From NCBI GenBank assembly GCA_023667285.1, contig JAMPAK010000001.1, positions 997,371-1,061,370 of the forward strand: DNA of 64,000 nucleotides, given 5' to 3'. The notes below the pieces were generated by a model. It was not told the origin of the DNA. It saw only the letters and a list, made by a program, of their open reading frames with translations, and did not search any database. This document shows positions 17,759 to 25,524 of the stretch, piece after piece. The DNA is from Muribaculaceae bacterium (GTDB lineage Bacteria; Bacteroidota; Bacteroidia; Bacteroidales; Muribaculaceae). Made by a program: the position numbers and the translations under genes. Every line of letters starts with the position of its first letter. Within the stretch, counting starts at the first letter, position 1.

Positions 17759-17766
17759 GGGGGGGG
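17759..17766 (+). repeat. G8 homopolymer upstream of the small HTH gene
   Basis: Eight consecutive G residues lie in a 99-base AT-rich gap, about 24 bases upstream of the -7 box at 17791-17798. Tracts of this kind can vary in length by slippage. Confidence 0.6.
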
Positions 17767-17790
17767 TAATTTTATATAGTTGTTTTTAGT

Positions 17791-17798
17791 TACCTTTG
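17791..17798 (+). promoter_or_regulatory. Promoter -7 box of the small HTH gene
   Basis: TACCTTTG matches TAnnTTTG. The predicted start near 17803 leaves about 15 bases of leader. No good -33 partner is visible. Confidence 0.55.
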
Positions 17799-17817
17799 TT
17801 GGAAATTTACATGAGAA

Positions 17818-18024
17818 ATGCACATCGGTAACAGGATTAAGGATGTTTTGAAGCAGCAACGTCGCTCGGCAGCCTGGTTGGCGGCCGAAATTTTTGTCAC
17901 GCGCACACACATATACAAAATACTCTCCAAGGAAAGCATTGATTCACAATTGCTTATGAGAATATCAAAGGCACTTGGCCATGATTTTTTTGCTGATTTG
18001 TCGCGCAATTTAGACTCAAAATAA
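17818..18024 (+). CDS. Small helix-turn-helix DNA-binding protein (68 residues)
   Basis: A single-domain XRE-like or Fis-like DNA binder. IKDVLKQQRRSAAWLAAEIFVTRTHIYKIL has the helix-turn-helix spacing, followed by a third helix region (DSQLLMRISKALGHDFFADL) in which ISKALG and FF-L are typical of lambda-repressor-like domains from Bacteroidota. There is no sensing domain. A seven-codon ORF at 17811-17831 overlaps its start in another frame. It precedes a lipoprotein gene that has a dyad operator candidate at 18044-18077, a plausible target. The role is inferred from fold only. Confidence 0.8.
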   Translation: MHIGNRIKDVLKQQRRSAAWLAAEIFVTRTHIYKILSKESIDSQLLMRISKALGHDFFADLSRNLDSK

Positions 18025-18043
18025 TTCTGAATCCAATTTGGAA

Positions 18044-18077
18044 ACAAAATGTCGCTTATTTGGCTACAACATTTTGT
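18044..18077 (+). promoter_or_regulatory. Inverted repeat, candidate operator upstream of the lipoprotein
   Basis: ACAAAATGT (18044-18052) and ACATTTTGT (18069-18077) are perfect 9-base inverted repeats with a 16-base spacer. They lie just upstream of the -7 box at 18100-18107 and just after a gene for a small DNA-binding protein. Confidence 0.45.
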
Positions 18078-18099
18078 GATTTGTTTGCAGTTTTTCAAA

Positions 18100-18107
18100 T
18101 AATTTTG
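18100..18107 (+). promoter_or_regulatory. Promoter -7 box of the acidic-tailed lipoprotein
   Basis: TAATTTTG matches TAnnTTTG. The predicted leader to ATG 18149 is about 37 bases. Confidence 0.55.
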
Positions 18108-18148
18108 CAAAGAATATTCACACAAATCATTTTCAAAACAAAATTTCA

Positions 18149-18547
18149 ATGGAAAAGTTTCTAAAATCACTCTTCCTTGTCCTCATCACTCTCACACTCT
18201 CAGTCAGCATGACCGCATGTGGTGGAGACGATGATGATGATGAGCCCGCAAATCTCTCTTCACGTATCACCGGGACATATGTGGGTGAACTCACATCAGG
18301 AGGATATGTAATTGACGACACCTATACAGTGTATGTAGGCTCTGTTTCAAACACAGTAGTTAGCGTGACTGCCAAACTGTTCACAAACGGGTCAGCAAAC
18401 TTCAATGTTGAGAAATCAGGCAATGCATATGTCCTCAAAAGTGTCAATCAGTCCAACATGAATATCACAATCCAGGGCAGAAGCATGACAATTAACTTCT
18501 TGAACAATGCTGGTACTATGACTACGTTCATCGGCACACGAGACTAA
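18149..18547 (+). CDS. Small lipoprotein with acidic surface-export-like signal
   Basis: A 132-residue lipoprotein. The signal peptide ends in SMTAC, with the acylated cysteine at residue 24, followed immediately by GGDDDDDE. An acidic run right after the cysteine is the type of signal that sends lipoproteins to the cell surface in Bacteroidota. The mature domain (about 100 residues, ITGTYVGELTSGGYVIDDTY and further beta strands) looks like a small beta-barrel or lipocalin-like fold, but the family is not recognised. It has its own promoter and a strong terminator right after. Confidence 0.8.
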   Translation: MEKFLKSLFLVLITLTLSVSMTACGGDDDDDEPANLSSRITGTYVGELTSGGYVIDDTYTVYVGSVSNTVVSVTAKLFTNGSANFNVEKSGNAYVLKSVNQSNMNITIQGRSMTINFLNNAGTMTTFIGTRD

Positions 18548-18575
18548 AACAACACACATTTGCGATAATTCGACA

Positions 18576-18615
18576 GCCGGATGATGAGACCACCTCATCA
18601 TCCGGCTTCATTTTT
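18576..18615 (+). terminator. Rho-independent terminator after the small lipoprotein
   Basis: GCCGGATGATGAG (18576-18588) pairs perfectly with CTCATCATCCGGC (18594-18606) around a 5-base loop. It is followed by TTCATTTTT. Confidence 0.9.
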
Positions 18616-18664
18616 ATGGAGCATGTGCCTTCGGGGTGGAAAATGATTGGTCGAAACGTAATTC

Positions 18665-18686
18665 GGCGCCCTCCGGGCGCCTTTTT
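18665..18686 (+). terminator. Second plus-strand terminator
   Basis: GGCGCCC (18665-18671), loop TCC, GGGCGCC (18675-18681), then TTTTT. It follows the first terminator by about 50 bases with no gene between, so it is a fail-safe terminator or a relic. Confidence 0.8.
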
Positions 18687-18717
18687 GGGGTGGTGTATCG
18701 GCTTTCATGGATGTCGC

Positions 18718-18759
18718 AAAAAAATATCCGGCCACTCCCGTTGGCGGGGGTGGCCGGAT
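18718..18759 (-). terminator. Terminator of nifJ
   Basis: ATCCGGCCAC (18726-18735) pairs with GTGGCCGGAT (18750-18759), and the stem extends inward through a CCC/GGG pairing to a 4-base loop. On the reverse strand it is followed by a run of seven T (18718-18724), right after the nifJ stop. Confidence 0.9.
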
Positions 18760-18781
18760 TGGTCTATGTCACCGTGATGGC

Positions 18782-21700
18782 TTATTCAGCGACGGGTGAG
18801 GGCTCTGTGCCCCACTGCTGCTGTGCCAGACGGAGGTAGTTGTTGTAGCGCCACTGTGCGTTGGCCTTGGCGGCTGCGAACAGTTCGGCTGCCTCTGCGG
18901 GATACTGCTTTGCTACGGAAGCATAGCGTACCTCGCCCTTGAGGAAGTCCTCAAACTTGTCCCAATCGGGAGCCTTTGAGTCGAGAGAGAAGGGGTTCTT
19001 GCCTTCCATCTCGAGGGCGGGGTTGTAGCGCCAGAGGTGCCAGTAGCCACACTCAACGGCTGCTGCCTGCTCTTCCTGTGCGTGGCCCATGCCCTTGCGG
19101 ATGCCGTGGTTGATACAGGGTGAGTAAGCGATGATGAGTGAGGGACCGTCATAAGCCTCAGCCTCGCGGATGGCCTTGAGGGTCTGGGCATTGTCAGCAC
19201 CCATGGCGATCTGGGCAACGTAAACGTAGCCGTAGGTTGATGCGATGAGGCCGAGGTCTTTCTTGCGGACACGCTTGCCGGCAGCGGCAAACTTGGCGAT
19301 GGCGCCCAGAGGTGTAGCCTTGGATGACTGACCGCCGGTGTTTGAGTAGACCTCAGTGTCGAGCACGAGGACGTTGACATTCTTGTCAGAAGCGAGAACG
19401 TGGTCGAGACCGCCGAAGCCTATGTCGTAAGCGGCGCCGTCGCCGGCGATGATCCACTGTGAGCGCTTGGCGATGTGCTCCTTGACTGAGAGGAGACCCT
19501 TGCAGACGTCGCAGCCGCAAGCCTCGCAGAGAGGAACGATGGCTGCTGCAACCTCCTTGGTGGCGGCAACGTCATTCTTGTTCTCAAGCCACTTGGTGGC
19601 GAGAGCCTTGATCTCTGCAGAGCATGAGGGGCAGTCGAGAGCCTTCTGCATGTAGTCGGCCACACGCTTCTGGAGTTTCTCGTGAGCGAGGCTCATGCCG
19701 AGACCGAACTCAGCGAAGTCCTCGAAGAGTGAGTTGGCCCATGCCACACCCTCGCCCTTGGCGTTCTTGGTGTAAGGAGTAGAGGGAACTGAGCCTGAGT
19801 AGATTGATGAGCAGCCTGTGGCGTTGGCAACGATCTCGTGGTCGCCGAAGAGCTGTGAGATGAGTTTCACATAAGGTGTCTCGCCGCAGCCTGAGCAAGC
19901 GCCTGAGAACTCGAAGAGGGGCTGTGCGAACTGTGAGTTCTTCACATTGGCCTTGATGTCGACGAGGTCCTGCTTGCTGGCCACCTTAGCCACGCAGTAG
20001 TCCCACTCCTTCTGAACGTCGAGCTGAGTCTCGAGAGGCTTCATTACGAGAGCCTTCACGCCCTTCTTGCCGGGGCAGACAGCCACACAGTTGGTGCAGC
20101 CGAGACAGTCGAGCACGTCGACGCTCTGGATGAAGCGCATGCCAGCGAAGCTCTTGCCCATTGCGGGGATAGTCTTGTCCTCGCCGAAGGGAGCTGCTGC
20201 CATCTCTGCAGCGTCGAGCACGAAGGGACGGATAGCGGCGTGAGGGCAGACAAATGCACACTTGTTACACTGGATACAGTTCTCCTCGAGCCATTCGGGG
20301 ACGAAGGCGGCTACGCCACGCTTCTCGTAGGCAGCGGTGCCCTGCTCCCAGGTGCCATCCTCGCGCCCCTTGAAGGCGCTGACAGTGAGGAGGTCGCCGT
20401 CCTGAGCGTTGATGGGGCGAACGATTTCGTTGATGAATGCGGGATCGTTGTTGGCAGCCTTGGCCTCCTCGGTGAGGTTGCTCCAAGCCTTGTCGACGGG
20501 GAGTTCCTTGTATTCGCCGCCGCGGTCGACAGCTGCATAGTTCTTGTCGACAACGTCCTGTCCCTTCTTGCCGTAGCTCTTGACGATGAACTTCTTCATC
20601 TGCTCGACAGCGAGGTCGACGGGGATCACCTCTGTGATGCGGAAGAATGCGCTCTGGAGGATGGTGTTGGTGCGGTTGCCCAGGCCGATTTCCTGTGCAA
20701 TCTTGGTGGCGTTGATGTAGTAAACGCGGATGTTGTGGTCAGCGAAATACTTCTTGATCTTGTTGGGGAGGTTCTTGGCCAGTTCCTCGCCTTCCCAGAT
20801 GGTGTTGAGAAGGAATGTGCCGCCGTCGCGGAGACCGCGGGTGACGTCATACATGTGGAGGTAAGCCTGAACGTGGCAAGCCACGAAGTTAGGTGTTGTC
20901 ACCAGATAAGTGGAGCGGATGGGCGCGTCGCCGAAACGGAGGTGAGAGCAGGTGAAACCGCCTGACTTCTTTGAGTCGTAAGCGAAGTATGCCTGGCAAT
21001 ACTTGTTGGTGTTGTCGCCGATGATCTTCACTGAGTTCTTGTTTGCACCTACAGTACCGTCGGCACCGAGGCCATAGAACTTAGCCTCAAAAGTGCTCTC
21101 GTCGCCCAGAGCGATCTCCTCCTTCTGGGGGAGTGAGGTGAAGGTGACGTCGTCGACGATGCCCACTGTGAAGTGATCCTTGGGTGTGGGGAGAGCGAGG
21201 TTCTCGAACACTGCGAGAATCTGGGCAGGAGTGGTGTCCTTTGATGCGAGACCATAGCGGCCACCCACGATGACGGGGGCGTCAGCCTGGCCATAGAAGC
21301 AGTCGCGTACGTCGAGATAGAGGGGCTCGCCGTTTGCTCCGGGTTCTTTTGTGCGGTCGAGGACTGCGATGCGCTTTGCAGTCTTGGGGACAGCTGCGAG
21401 GAAGTGCTTGGCAGAGAAGGGGCGATAGAGGTGAACGCTCACGAGACCGACCTTCTCACCCTTCTTGACGAGGTAGTCGATGGCCTCCTGGGCGGCCTGG
21501 GTGACAGAACCCATGGCGATGATGACGCGCTCTGCGTCAGCTGCGCCATAGTAGTTGAAGAGTTTGTATTCGCGGCCGGTGATGCGTGTGATTTCCTTCA
21601 TGTAGTCCTCAACGATCTCAGGAACGCGGTTGTAGTATTCGTTGCATGACTCGCGGTGTTGGAAGAACACGTCGCCGTTCTCAGCCATGCCGCGTGCCAC

Positions 21701-22345
21701 GGGCTTGCCGGGGTTGAGGCCGCGTGCGCGGAACTCGGCGAGAGCCTCCTGGTCAACGAGGGGAGCGAGATCGTCCTGGTCCATAGCCTCGATCTTCTGG
21801 ATCTCGTGAGATGTGCGGAATCCGTCGAAGAAGTTGATGAAGGGGACACGTGAACGGAGGGTTGAGAGGTGTGCTACACCTGCGAGGTCCATCACCTCCT
21901 GAACAGAACCCTCAGCCAGCATTGCGAAGCCTGTCTGGCGGCATGACATCACGTCCTGGTGGTCACCGAAGATTGAGAGGGCGTGGCTGGCGAGTGTACG
22001 TGCTGAAACATGGAAGACGCAGGGGAGAAGCTCGCCGGCAATCTTATACATGTTGGGGATCATCAGGAGAAGACCCTGTGAGGCGGTGTAGGTTGTGGTA
22101 AGAGCACCGGCCTGGAGAGAGCCGTGGACGGCACCGGCGGCGCCACCCTCACTCTGCATTTCCTGCACGAGGACAGTCTCGCCGAAGATGTTTTTGCGTC
22201 CGGCGGCGGCCCACTCGTCGACATACTCAGCCATTGTTGACGACGGGGTGATGGGGTAGATGGCCGCTACCTCTGAGAACATATAGCTCACATGGGCTGC
22301 AGCCTGGTTGCCATCACAAGTCAAGAATTTTTTTTCTTTACTCAT
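18782..22345 (-). CDS. nifJ: Pyruvate:ferredoxin (flavodoxin) oxidoreductase, single-chain
   Basis: Converts pyruvate, CoA and oxidised ferredoxin to acetyl-CoA, CO2 and reduced ferredoxin, the central pyruvate-oxidising step in anaerobes. At 1187 residues it has the full fused form: pyruvate-binding N-terminal domains (YPITPSSTMAEYVDEWAA near 34), and a two-[4Fe-4S] ferredoxin domain near residues 690-760 (CIQCNKCAFVCP and CLGCTNCVAVCPG). A proximal cluster cysteine pair is in CSGCGETPYVKL near 825. The thiamine diphosphate domain has GDGAAYDIGFGGLDH near 970 and VYSNTGGQSSKATP. It is monocistronic, with its own promoter and terminator. Confidence 0.98.
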   Translation of the reverse strand: MSKEKKFLTCDGNQAAAHVSYMFSEVAAIYPITPSSTMAEYVDEWAAAGRKNIFGETVLVQEMQSEGGAAGAVHGSLQAGALTTTYTASQGLLLMIPNMYKIAGELLPCVFHVSARTLASHALSIFGDHQDVMSCRQTGFAMLAEGSVQEVMDLAGVAHLSTLRSRVPFINFFDGFRTSHEIQKIEAMDQDDLAPLVDQEALAEFRARGLNPGKPVARGMAENGDVFFQHRESCNEYYNRVPEIVEDYMKEITRITGREYKLFNYYGAADAERVIIAMGSVTQAAQEAIDYLVKKGEKVGLVSVHLYRPFSAKHFLAAVPKTAKRIAVLDRTKEPGANGEPLYLDVRDCFYGQADAPVIVGGRYGLASKDTTPAQILAVFENLALPTPKDHFTVGIVDDVTFTSLPQKEEIALGDESTFEAKFYGLGADGTVGANKNSVKIIGDNTNKYCQAYFAYDSKKSGGFTCSHLRFGDAPIRSTYLVTTPNFVACHVQAYLHMYDVTRGLRDGGTFLLNTIWEGEELAKNLPNKIKKYFADHNIRVYYINATKIAQEIGLGNRTNTILQSAFFRITEVIPVDLAVEQMKKFIVKSYGKKGQDVVDKNYAAVDRGGEYKELPVDKAWSNLTEEAKAANNDPAFINEIVRPINAQDGDLLTVSAFKGREDGTWEQGTAAYEKRGVAAFVPEWLEENCIQCNKCAFVCPHAAIRPFVLDAAEMAAAPFGEDKTIPAMGKSFAGMRFIQSVDVLDCLGCTNCVAVCPGKKGVKALVMKPLETQLDVQKEWDYCVAKVASKQDLVDIKANVKNSQFAQPLFEFSGACSGCGETPYVKLISQLFGDHEIVANATGCSSIYSGSVPSTPYTKNAKGEGVAWANSLFEDFAEFGLGMSLAHEKLQKRVADYMQKALDCPSCSAEIKALATKWLENKNDVAATKEVAAAIVPLCEACGCDVCKGLLSVKEHIAKRSQWIIAGDGAAYDIGFGGLDHVLASDKNVNVLVLDTEVYSNTGGQSSKATPLGAIAKFAAAGKRVRKKDLGLIASTYGYVYVAQIAMGADNAQTLKAIREAEAYDGPSLIIAYSPCINHGIRKGMGHAQEEQAAAVECGYWHLWRYNPALEMEGKNPFSLDSKAPDWDKFEDFLKGEVRYASVAKQYPAEAAELFAAAKANAQWRYNNYLRLAQQQWGTEPSPVAE

Positions 22346-22426
22346 AGTGATATAATAAAATGTAGTCTGATTGTTCTTTGATTGTGTTGAATCAGGTGAG
22401 ATTTGAGGTTGTTAAATACCACTTTG

Positions 22427-22458
22427 CAAAAATACAGATTTTTTTCAAAATCCCCAAA
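22427..22458 (-). promoter_or_regulatory. nifJ promoter
   Basis: On the reverse strand, TTTG (22455-22458) and TATTTTTG (22427-22434) are separated by 20 bases. The -33 box lies inside the duplicated 62-base block that also forms the upstream gene's terminator. The leader to ATG 22345 is about 75 bases. Confidence 0.7.
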
Positions 22459-22499
22459 AAAATCCGCATCATGGACCCGGGTGAGGTGATGATGCGGAT
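22456..22499 (-). terminator. Terminator of the low-GC secreted protein gene
   Basis: ATCCGCATCAT (22462-22472) and ATGATGCGGAT (22489-22499) form an 11-base stem. On the reverse strand it is followed by a run of T (22456-22461). Confidence 0.85.
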
Positions 22500-22516
22500 G
22501 TTTAAGGGGCGTAAAG

Positions 22517-23188
22517 TCAGTTTTGTCCCTCTTGGCGGCCTTTGGCGGAAAATCGCTTGTTGTCTTCCTTCTGATATTGCTTTATTTTGTTTGACTCGAT
22601 GCACTCAATCTTTCTGATGGTGACGGTTATTGTGTCGTTACATTCAACGGGCACATTACCGAATATTCTTTTGAAGTTTTTTCCTTTTACCGTATAGGCT
22701 ACTCGCGAACTGAGGCTTTTTAAAGTTTTGAGGCTTACGTCATGTAAAAATGATTCCTGTATGCTGCATCCGGTGATCTCGAGTCCAAGGCCGATGGTGC
22801 GGAGGGCTTTGATGGAGTTGTTGTTGTCAGAGATTTCGTATTTGAAATTCAAGACTAAAGTGTCCCCACAGCATTCAAGGCTGTCATAGTTGTCATTAAC
22901 GTCTAATATGGGAGAGGGACAGAATGAATTGCTTATAGGGTTTAACCTCTTCGTTGAATCTGAACATGGATATAGATGTTTTTGGTATTCTGTCTCACCA
23001 TTTTTTTGAGCATGTGAGTAATAGACAACTATGCCCTCTTCACTGTATTCCTCATCGATTGATTCTCCTCTGAGTGATCCGGATACATAGTATACTCCCT
23101 CTATCCTAATGGAATTCTTTGTCTCACAATGGATAGAAATGGTAGAATACATGAATAACAAGAGAAATGTGAGTCGTAACATAATCAA
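22517..23188 (-). CDS. Hypothetical secreted protein, low GC
   Basis: No family recognised (223 residues). The start MIMLRLTFLLLFMYSTISIHC is a signal sequence; the cysteine at its end could be a lipid site, but the context is not a clean lipobox. Four more cysteines occur in the middle (near residues 75-106 and 139), so disulfides are possible. The C-terminus is very basic and polar (KEDNKRFSAKGRQEGQN). Codon use is clearly AT-richer than in both neighbours. The gene, with its own promoter and terminator, is bounded by two copies of a 77-base junction repeat, suggesting insertion between nifJ and the M3 peptidase gene. Confidence 0.75.
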   Translation of the reverse strand: MIMLRLTFLLLFMYSTISIHCETKNSIRIEGVYYVSGSLRGESIDEEYSEEGIVVYYSHAQKNGETEYQKHLYPCSDSTKRLNPISNSFCPSPILDVNDNYDSLECCGDTLVLNFKYEISDNNNSIKALRTIGLGLEITGCSIQESFLHDVSLKTLKSLSSRVAYTVKGKNFKRIFGNVPVECNDTITVTIRKIECIESNKIKQYQKEDNKRFSAKGRQEGQN

Positions 23189-23230
23189 TCTGTCTCCTCG
23201 GCCTCATTGGCCTTGATTATTTCGTTTTTA

Positions 23231-23262
23231 CAAAGATACAGCGGATTTTCAAAATCCCCAAA
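23231..23262 (-). promoter_or_regulatory. Promoter of the low-GC secreted protein gene
   Basis: On the reverse strand, TTTG (23259-23262) and TATCTTTG (23231-23238) are separated by 20 bases, exactly as in the nifJ promoter copy. The leader is about 38 bases. Confidence 0.7.
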
Positions 23263-23303
23263 AAAATCCGCATCATGGACCCGGGTGAGGTGATGATGCG
23301 GAT
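23260..23303 (-). terminator. Terminator of the rhomboid-EEP-M3 peptidase operon
   Basis: The same 11-base stem as copy 1 (23266-23276 with 23293-23303), followed on the reverse strand by a run of T. It lies 28 bases after the M3 peptidase stop. Confidence 0.85.
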
Positions 23304-23330
23304 GTTTTGTGGTGTCGGAGGCAGGGTGTG

Positions 23331-25499
23331 TTATTTGCCGCCGGGGGTGTTGATTTGCTCAGGCTTTTTGTCGTCCTTGAGGAGACCGCGGTTGCGGAGC
23401 AGGGCGTTGACAGAGGGCTTGTGGCCGCGGAACTTCACGAACAGTTCCATGGGGTCGTCGCTTCCACCCATCTCGAGGATGTTTTCCTTGAATGACTTGG
23501 CTGTGGCGGGGTCGAAGATTCCCTTTTCGGCGAATAGCTCGAAGCCGTCGGTGTCGAGGACCTCGGCCCAGAGATATGTGTAGTAGCCTGAGGCATAGCC
23601 GTCGCTGCCGAAGATGTGTTTGAAGTAGGGTGAGCGATAGCGATAGGCCACTTGTGAGGGCATGTTGAGTTTTGCGGCGATGTCTGCCTCAAACTTGTTG
23701 ACGTCGATTGAGTCGCCGGGGGCTGGATTGTAGGCGCCCCAAGCGAGATCGAGGAGGGCTGCTCCGGCAAGCTCGGTGGTGGTGAAGCCCTGGTTGTGGG
23801 TCGAGGCGGCCTGGAGTTTGTTGATGAGCTCGGTTGGAATCACCTCTCCGGTCTTGTAGTGGAAGGCGAAGTCCTTGAGGAGCTCAGGCTCGAGTGCCCA
23901 GTGCTCGGTGATCTGAGAGGGGAGCTCGACAAAGTCGCGGTCGACGTTTGTGCCGCTCTGAGAGCGGAGTTTGGCGCGTGAGAGCATGCCGTGGAGGCCG
24001 TGGCCGAACTCATGGAACATTGTCTCGACCTCATCGATGGTGAGGAGGGCGGGTGTGTCAGCCGTGGGGCGTGTGAAGTTGCCGACGTTATAGATGATGG
24101 GGCGTCCCACCTTGCCGTCAGGGTCGGCATATGAGCCCTTGAATTCGCTCATCCAGGCTCCTTGGCGCTTGGAGGCGCGGGGGAAGTAGTCGGTCATGAA
24201 CACTGCGATATGCTCGCCGGTGTTGGCGTCGGTGACGTCATAGACGTTGACCTCGGGGTTGTATTTAGGGGCGTCGGGCATCTCTGTGAACTTGACGCCA
24301 TAGAGCTTCTCGGCGAGGGTGAAGATGCCTTTGCGGACATTGTCGAGCGAGAAGTAGGCGCTCACCTCATTCTCGTCGAGGTCGAACTTCTTAGCCCTCA
24401 CCTTTTCGGCATAATAGTAGTAGTCCCAAGGCTCTATGGTTATGCCGGCGCCCTCGGAGTCAGCGAAGGTCTGCATCTCGGCCACTTCCTCTTTCACCTT
24501 GGCTGTGGCGGGTTCCCAGATCTGCATGAGGAGGTCTGTGGCAGCCTCGGGGGTCTTGGCCATGACGTTGTCGGTCATATATGAGGCGTAGTCCTTGAAG
24601 CCGAGCAGGCGGGCCTTCTCTGCGCGTGTGCGCACGATGTCGGCGATGACGGGGCGGTTGTCGTAGGGGGCCTCAGAGGCTAGAAGGGCGTAGGCATTGT
24701 ACATGCGCTCGCGCAGGGCGCGGTTGTCGGCATATTTCAGCACCAGGAGGCGGCTGGGGGCATGGAGTGTGAAGACCCATTTGCCATCCTTGGAGCGCTG
24801 CTTGGCCTCGGAGGCTGCAGTGGCGACGATGCCGGCAGGGATTCCGGCGAGGTCGGCCTCGTTGTCGACGATGATCTCGCAGGCGTTTGTGGATGCGAGG
24901 AGGTTCTTGTTGAATGTGAGATAGAGGTCTGTGAGCCGTTTGTTGATGGCCTTGAGTTCCTCTTTCTTCTCGGGGGAGAGGAGGGCGCCGTTGCGTGTGA
25001 AGTTTTTGTATGACTCCTCGATGGCGCGTATCTGGGGCTTGTCCAGGCCGAGGGAGTTGCGGGTGTCATAGAGTTTCTTGACGCGCTCGAAGAGCTTGGA
25101 GTTCATCGAGATCTCGTCTGATGCCTCGGAGTAGAGGGGATATAGCACCTCGGAGATTTCCTGCATCTCGGGTGTGTTGTCGGTCTCGTCGAGCGAGGCA
25201 AACACGAGCATCACTTTGTTAACCAGCTCGCCAGACTTCTCCATGGCGAGGATGGTATTGTCGAAGGTGGGGGCCTCAGGATTCTCGGCGATGGCCTTGA
25301 TCTCGGCCTTCTGGATCTCTATGCCCTGGCGCATGGCCGGAAGGTAGTCGGCATAGGTTATCTCACTGAATGGTGGAATCTCGTAGGGGGTGGTGTAGGG
25401 GACGGTGAAGGGATTGACCCTCTCTGCAGTCTGAGCGTTCATGGCCAGGGGGATTGACAAGGCCGCGGCCGCGACCGTTGCTGTGATGATTGATTTCAT
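23331..25499 (-). CDS. dcp: M3 family zinc metallopeptidase, dipeptidyl carboxypeptidase-like
   Basis: A 722-residue oligopeptidase of family M3, which removes C-terminal dipeptides or cleaves short peptides. The zinc site is HEFGH at residues 496-500, in the context VETMFHEFGHGLHGML, with the third ligand glutamate expected about 25 residues on (FVELPSQITEHW). A signal peptide is present (AALSIPLAMNAQTAE), so it acts in the periplasm, as many Bacteroidota Dcp-like proteins do. It follows the EEP gene after 25 bases and is the last gene of the rhomboid operon. The symbol is by similarity to Dcp and could be changed by phylogeny. Confidence 0.9.
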   Translation of the reverse strand: MKSIITATVAAAALSIPLAMNAQTAERVNPFTVPYTTPYEIPPFSEITYADYLPAMRQGIEIQKAEIKAIAENPEAPTFDNTILAMEKSGELVNKVMLVFASLDETDNTPEMQEISEVLYPLYSEASDEISMNSKLFERVKKLYDTRNSLGLDKPQIRAIEESYKNFTRNGALLSPEKKEELKAINKRLTDLYLTFNKNLLASTNACEIIVDNEADLAGIPAGIVATAASEAKQRSKDGKWVFTLHAPSRLLVLKYADNRALRERMYNAYALLASEAPYDNRPVIADIVRTRAEKARLLGFKDYASYMTDNVMAKTPEAATDLLMQIWEPATAKVKEEVAEMQTFADSEGAGITIEPWDYYYYAEKVRAKKFDLDENEVSAYFSLDNVRKGIFTLAEKLYGVKFTEMPDAPKYNPEVNVYDVTDANTGEHIAVFMTDYFPRASKRQGAWMSEFKGSYADPDGKVGRPIIYNVGNFTRPTADTPALLTIDEVETMFHEFGHGLHGMLSRAKLRSQSGTNVDRDFVELPSQITEHWALEPELLKDFAFHYKTGEVIPTELINKLQAASTHNQGFTTTELAGAALLDLAWGAYNPAPGDSIDVNKFEADIAAKLNMPSQVAYRYRSPYFKHIFGSDGYASGYYTYLWAEVLDTDGFELFAEKGIFDPATAKSFKENILEMGGSDDPMELFVKFRGHKPSVNALLRNRGLLKDDKKPEQINTPGGK

Positions 25500-25524
25500 A
25501 TATGTGTGGTTATTGTCATAATTT

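Larger units (their letters stand above)
22427..22503. repeat. Duplicated terminator-promoter junction, copy 1
   Basis: Bases 22442-22503 are identical to 23246-23307 over 62 bases. Including the adjoining 15 bases, 72 of 77 match. The offset between copies is 804 bases. Confidence 0.9.
23231..23307. repeat. Duplicated terminator-promoter junction, copy 2
   Basis: Direct repeat of 22427-22503, with 23246-23307 identical to 22442-22503. It carries the terminator of the M3 peptidase operon and the promoter of the low-GC gene. Confidence 0.9.

Noticed and set aside
20240-20965. Long plus-strand ORF (241 codons) opposite nifJ
   Set aside because: It lies entirely antisense to conserved NifJ sequence, and its leucine/valine/aspartate-rich product is what the complement of GC-rich codons gives. 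It has no promoter box and no recognisable domain.
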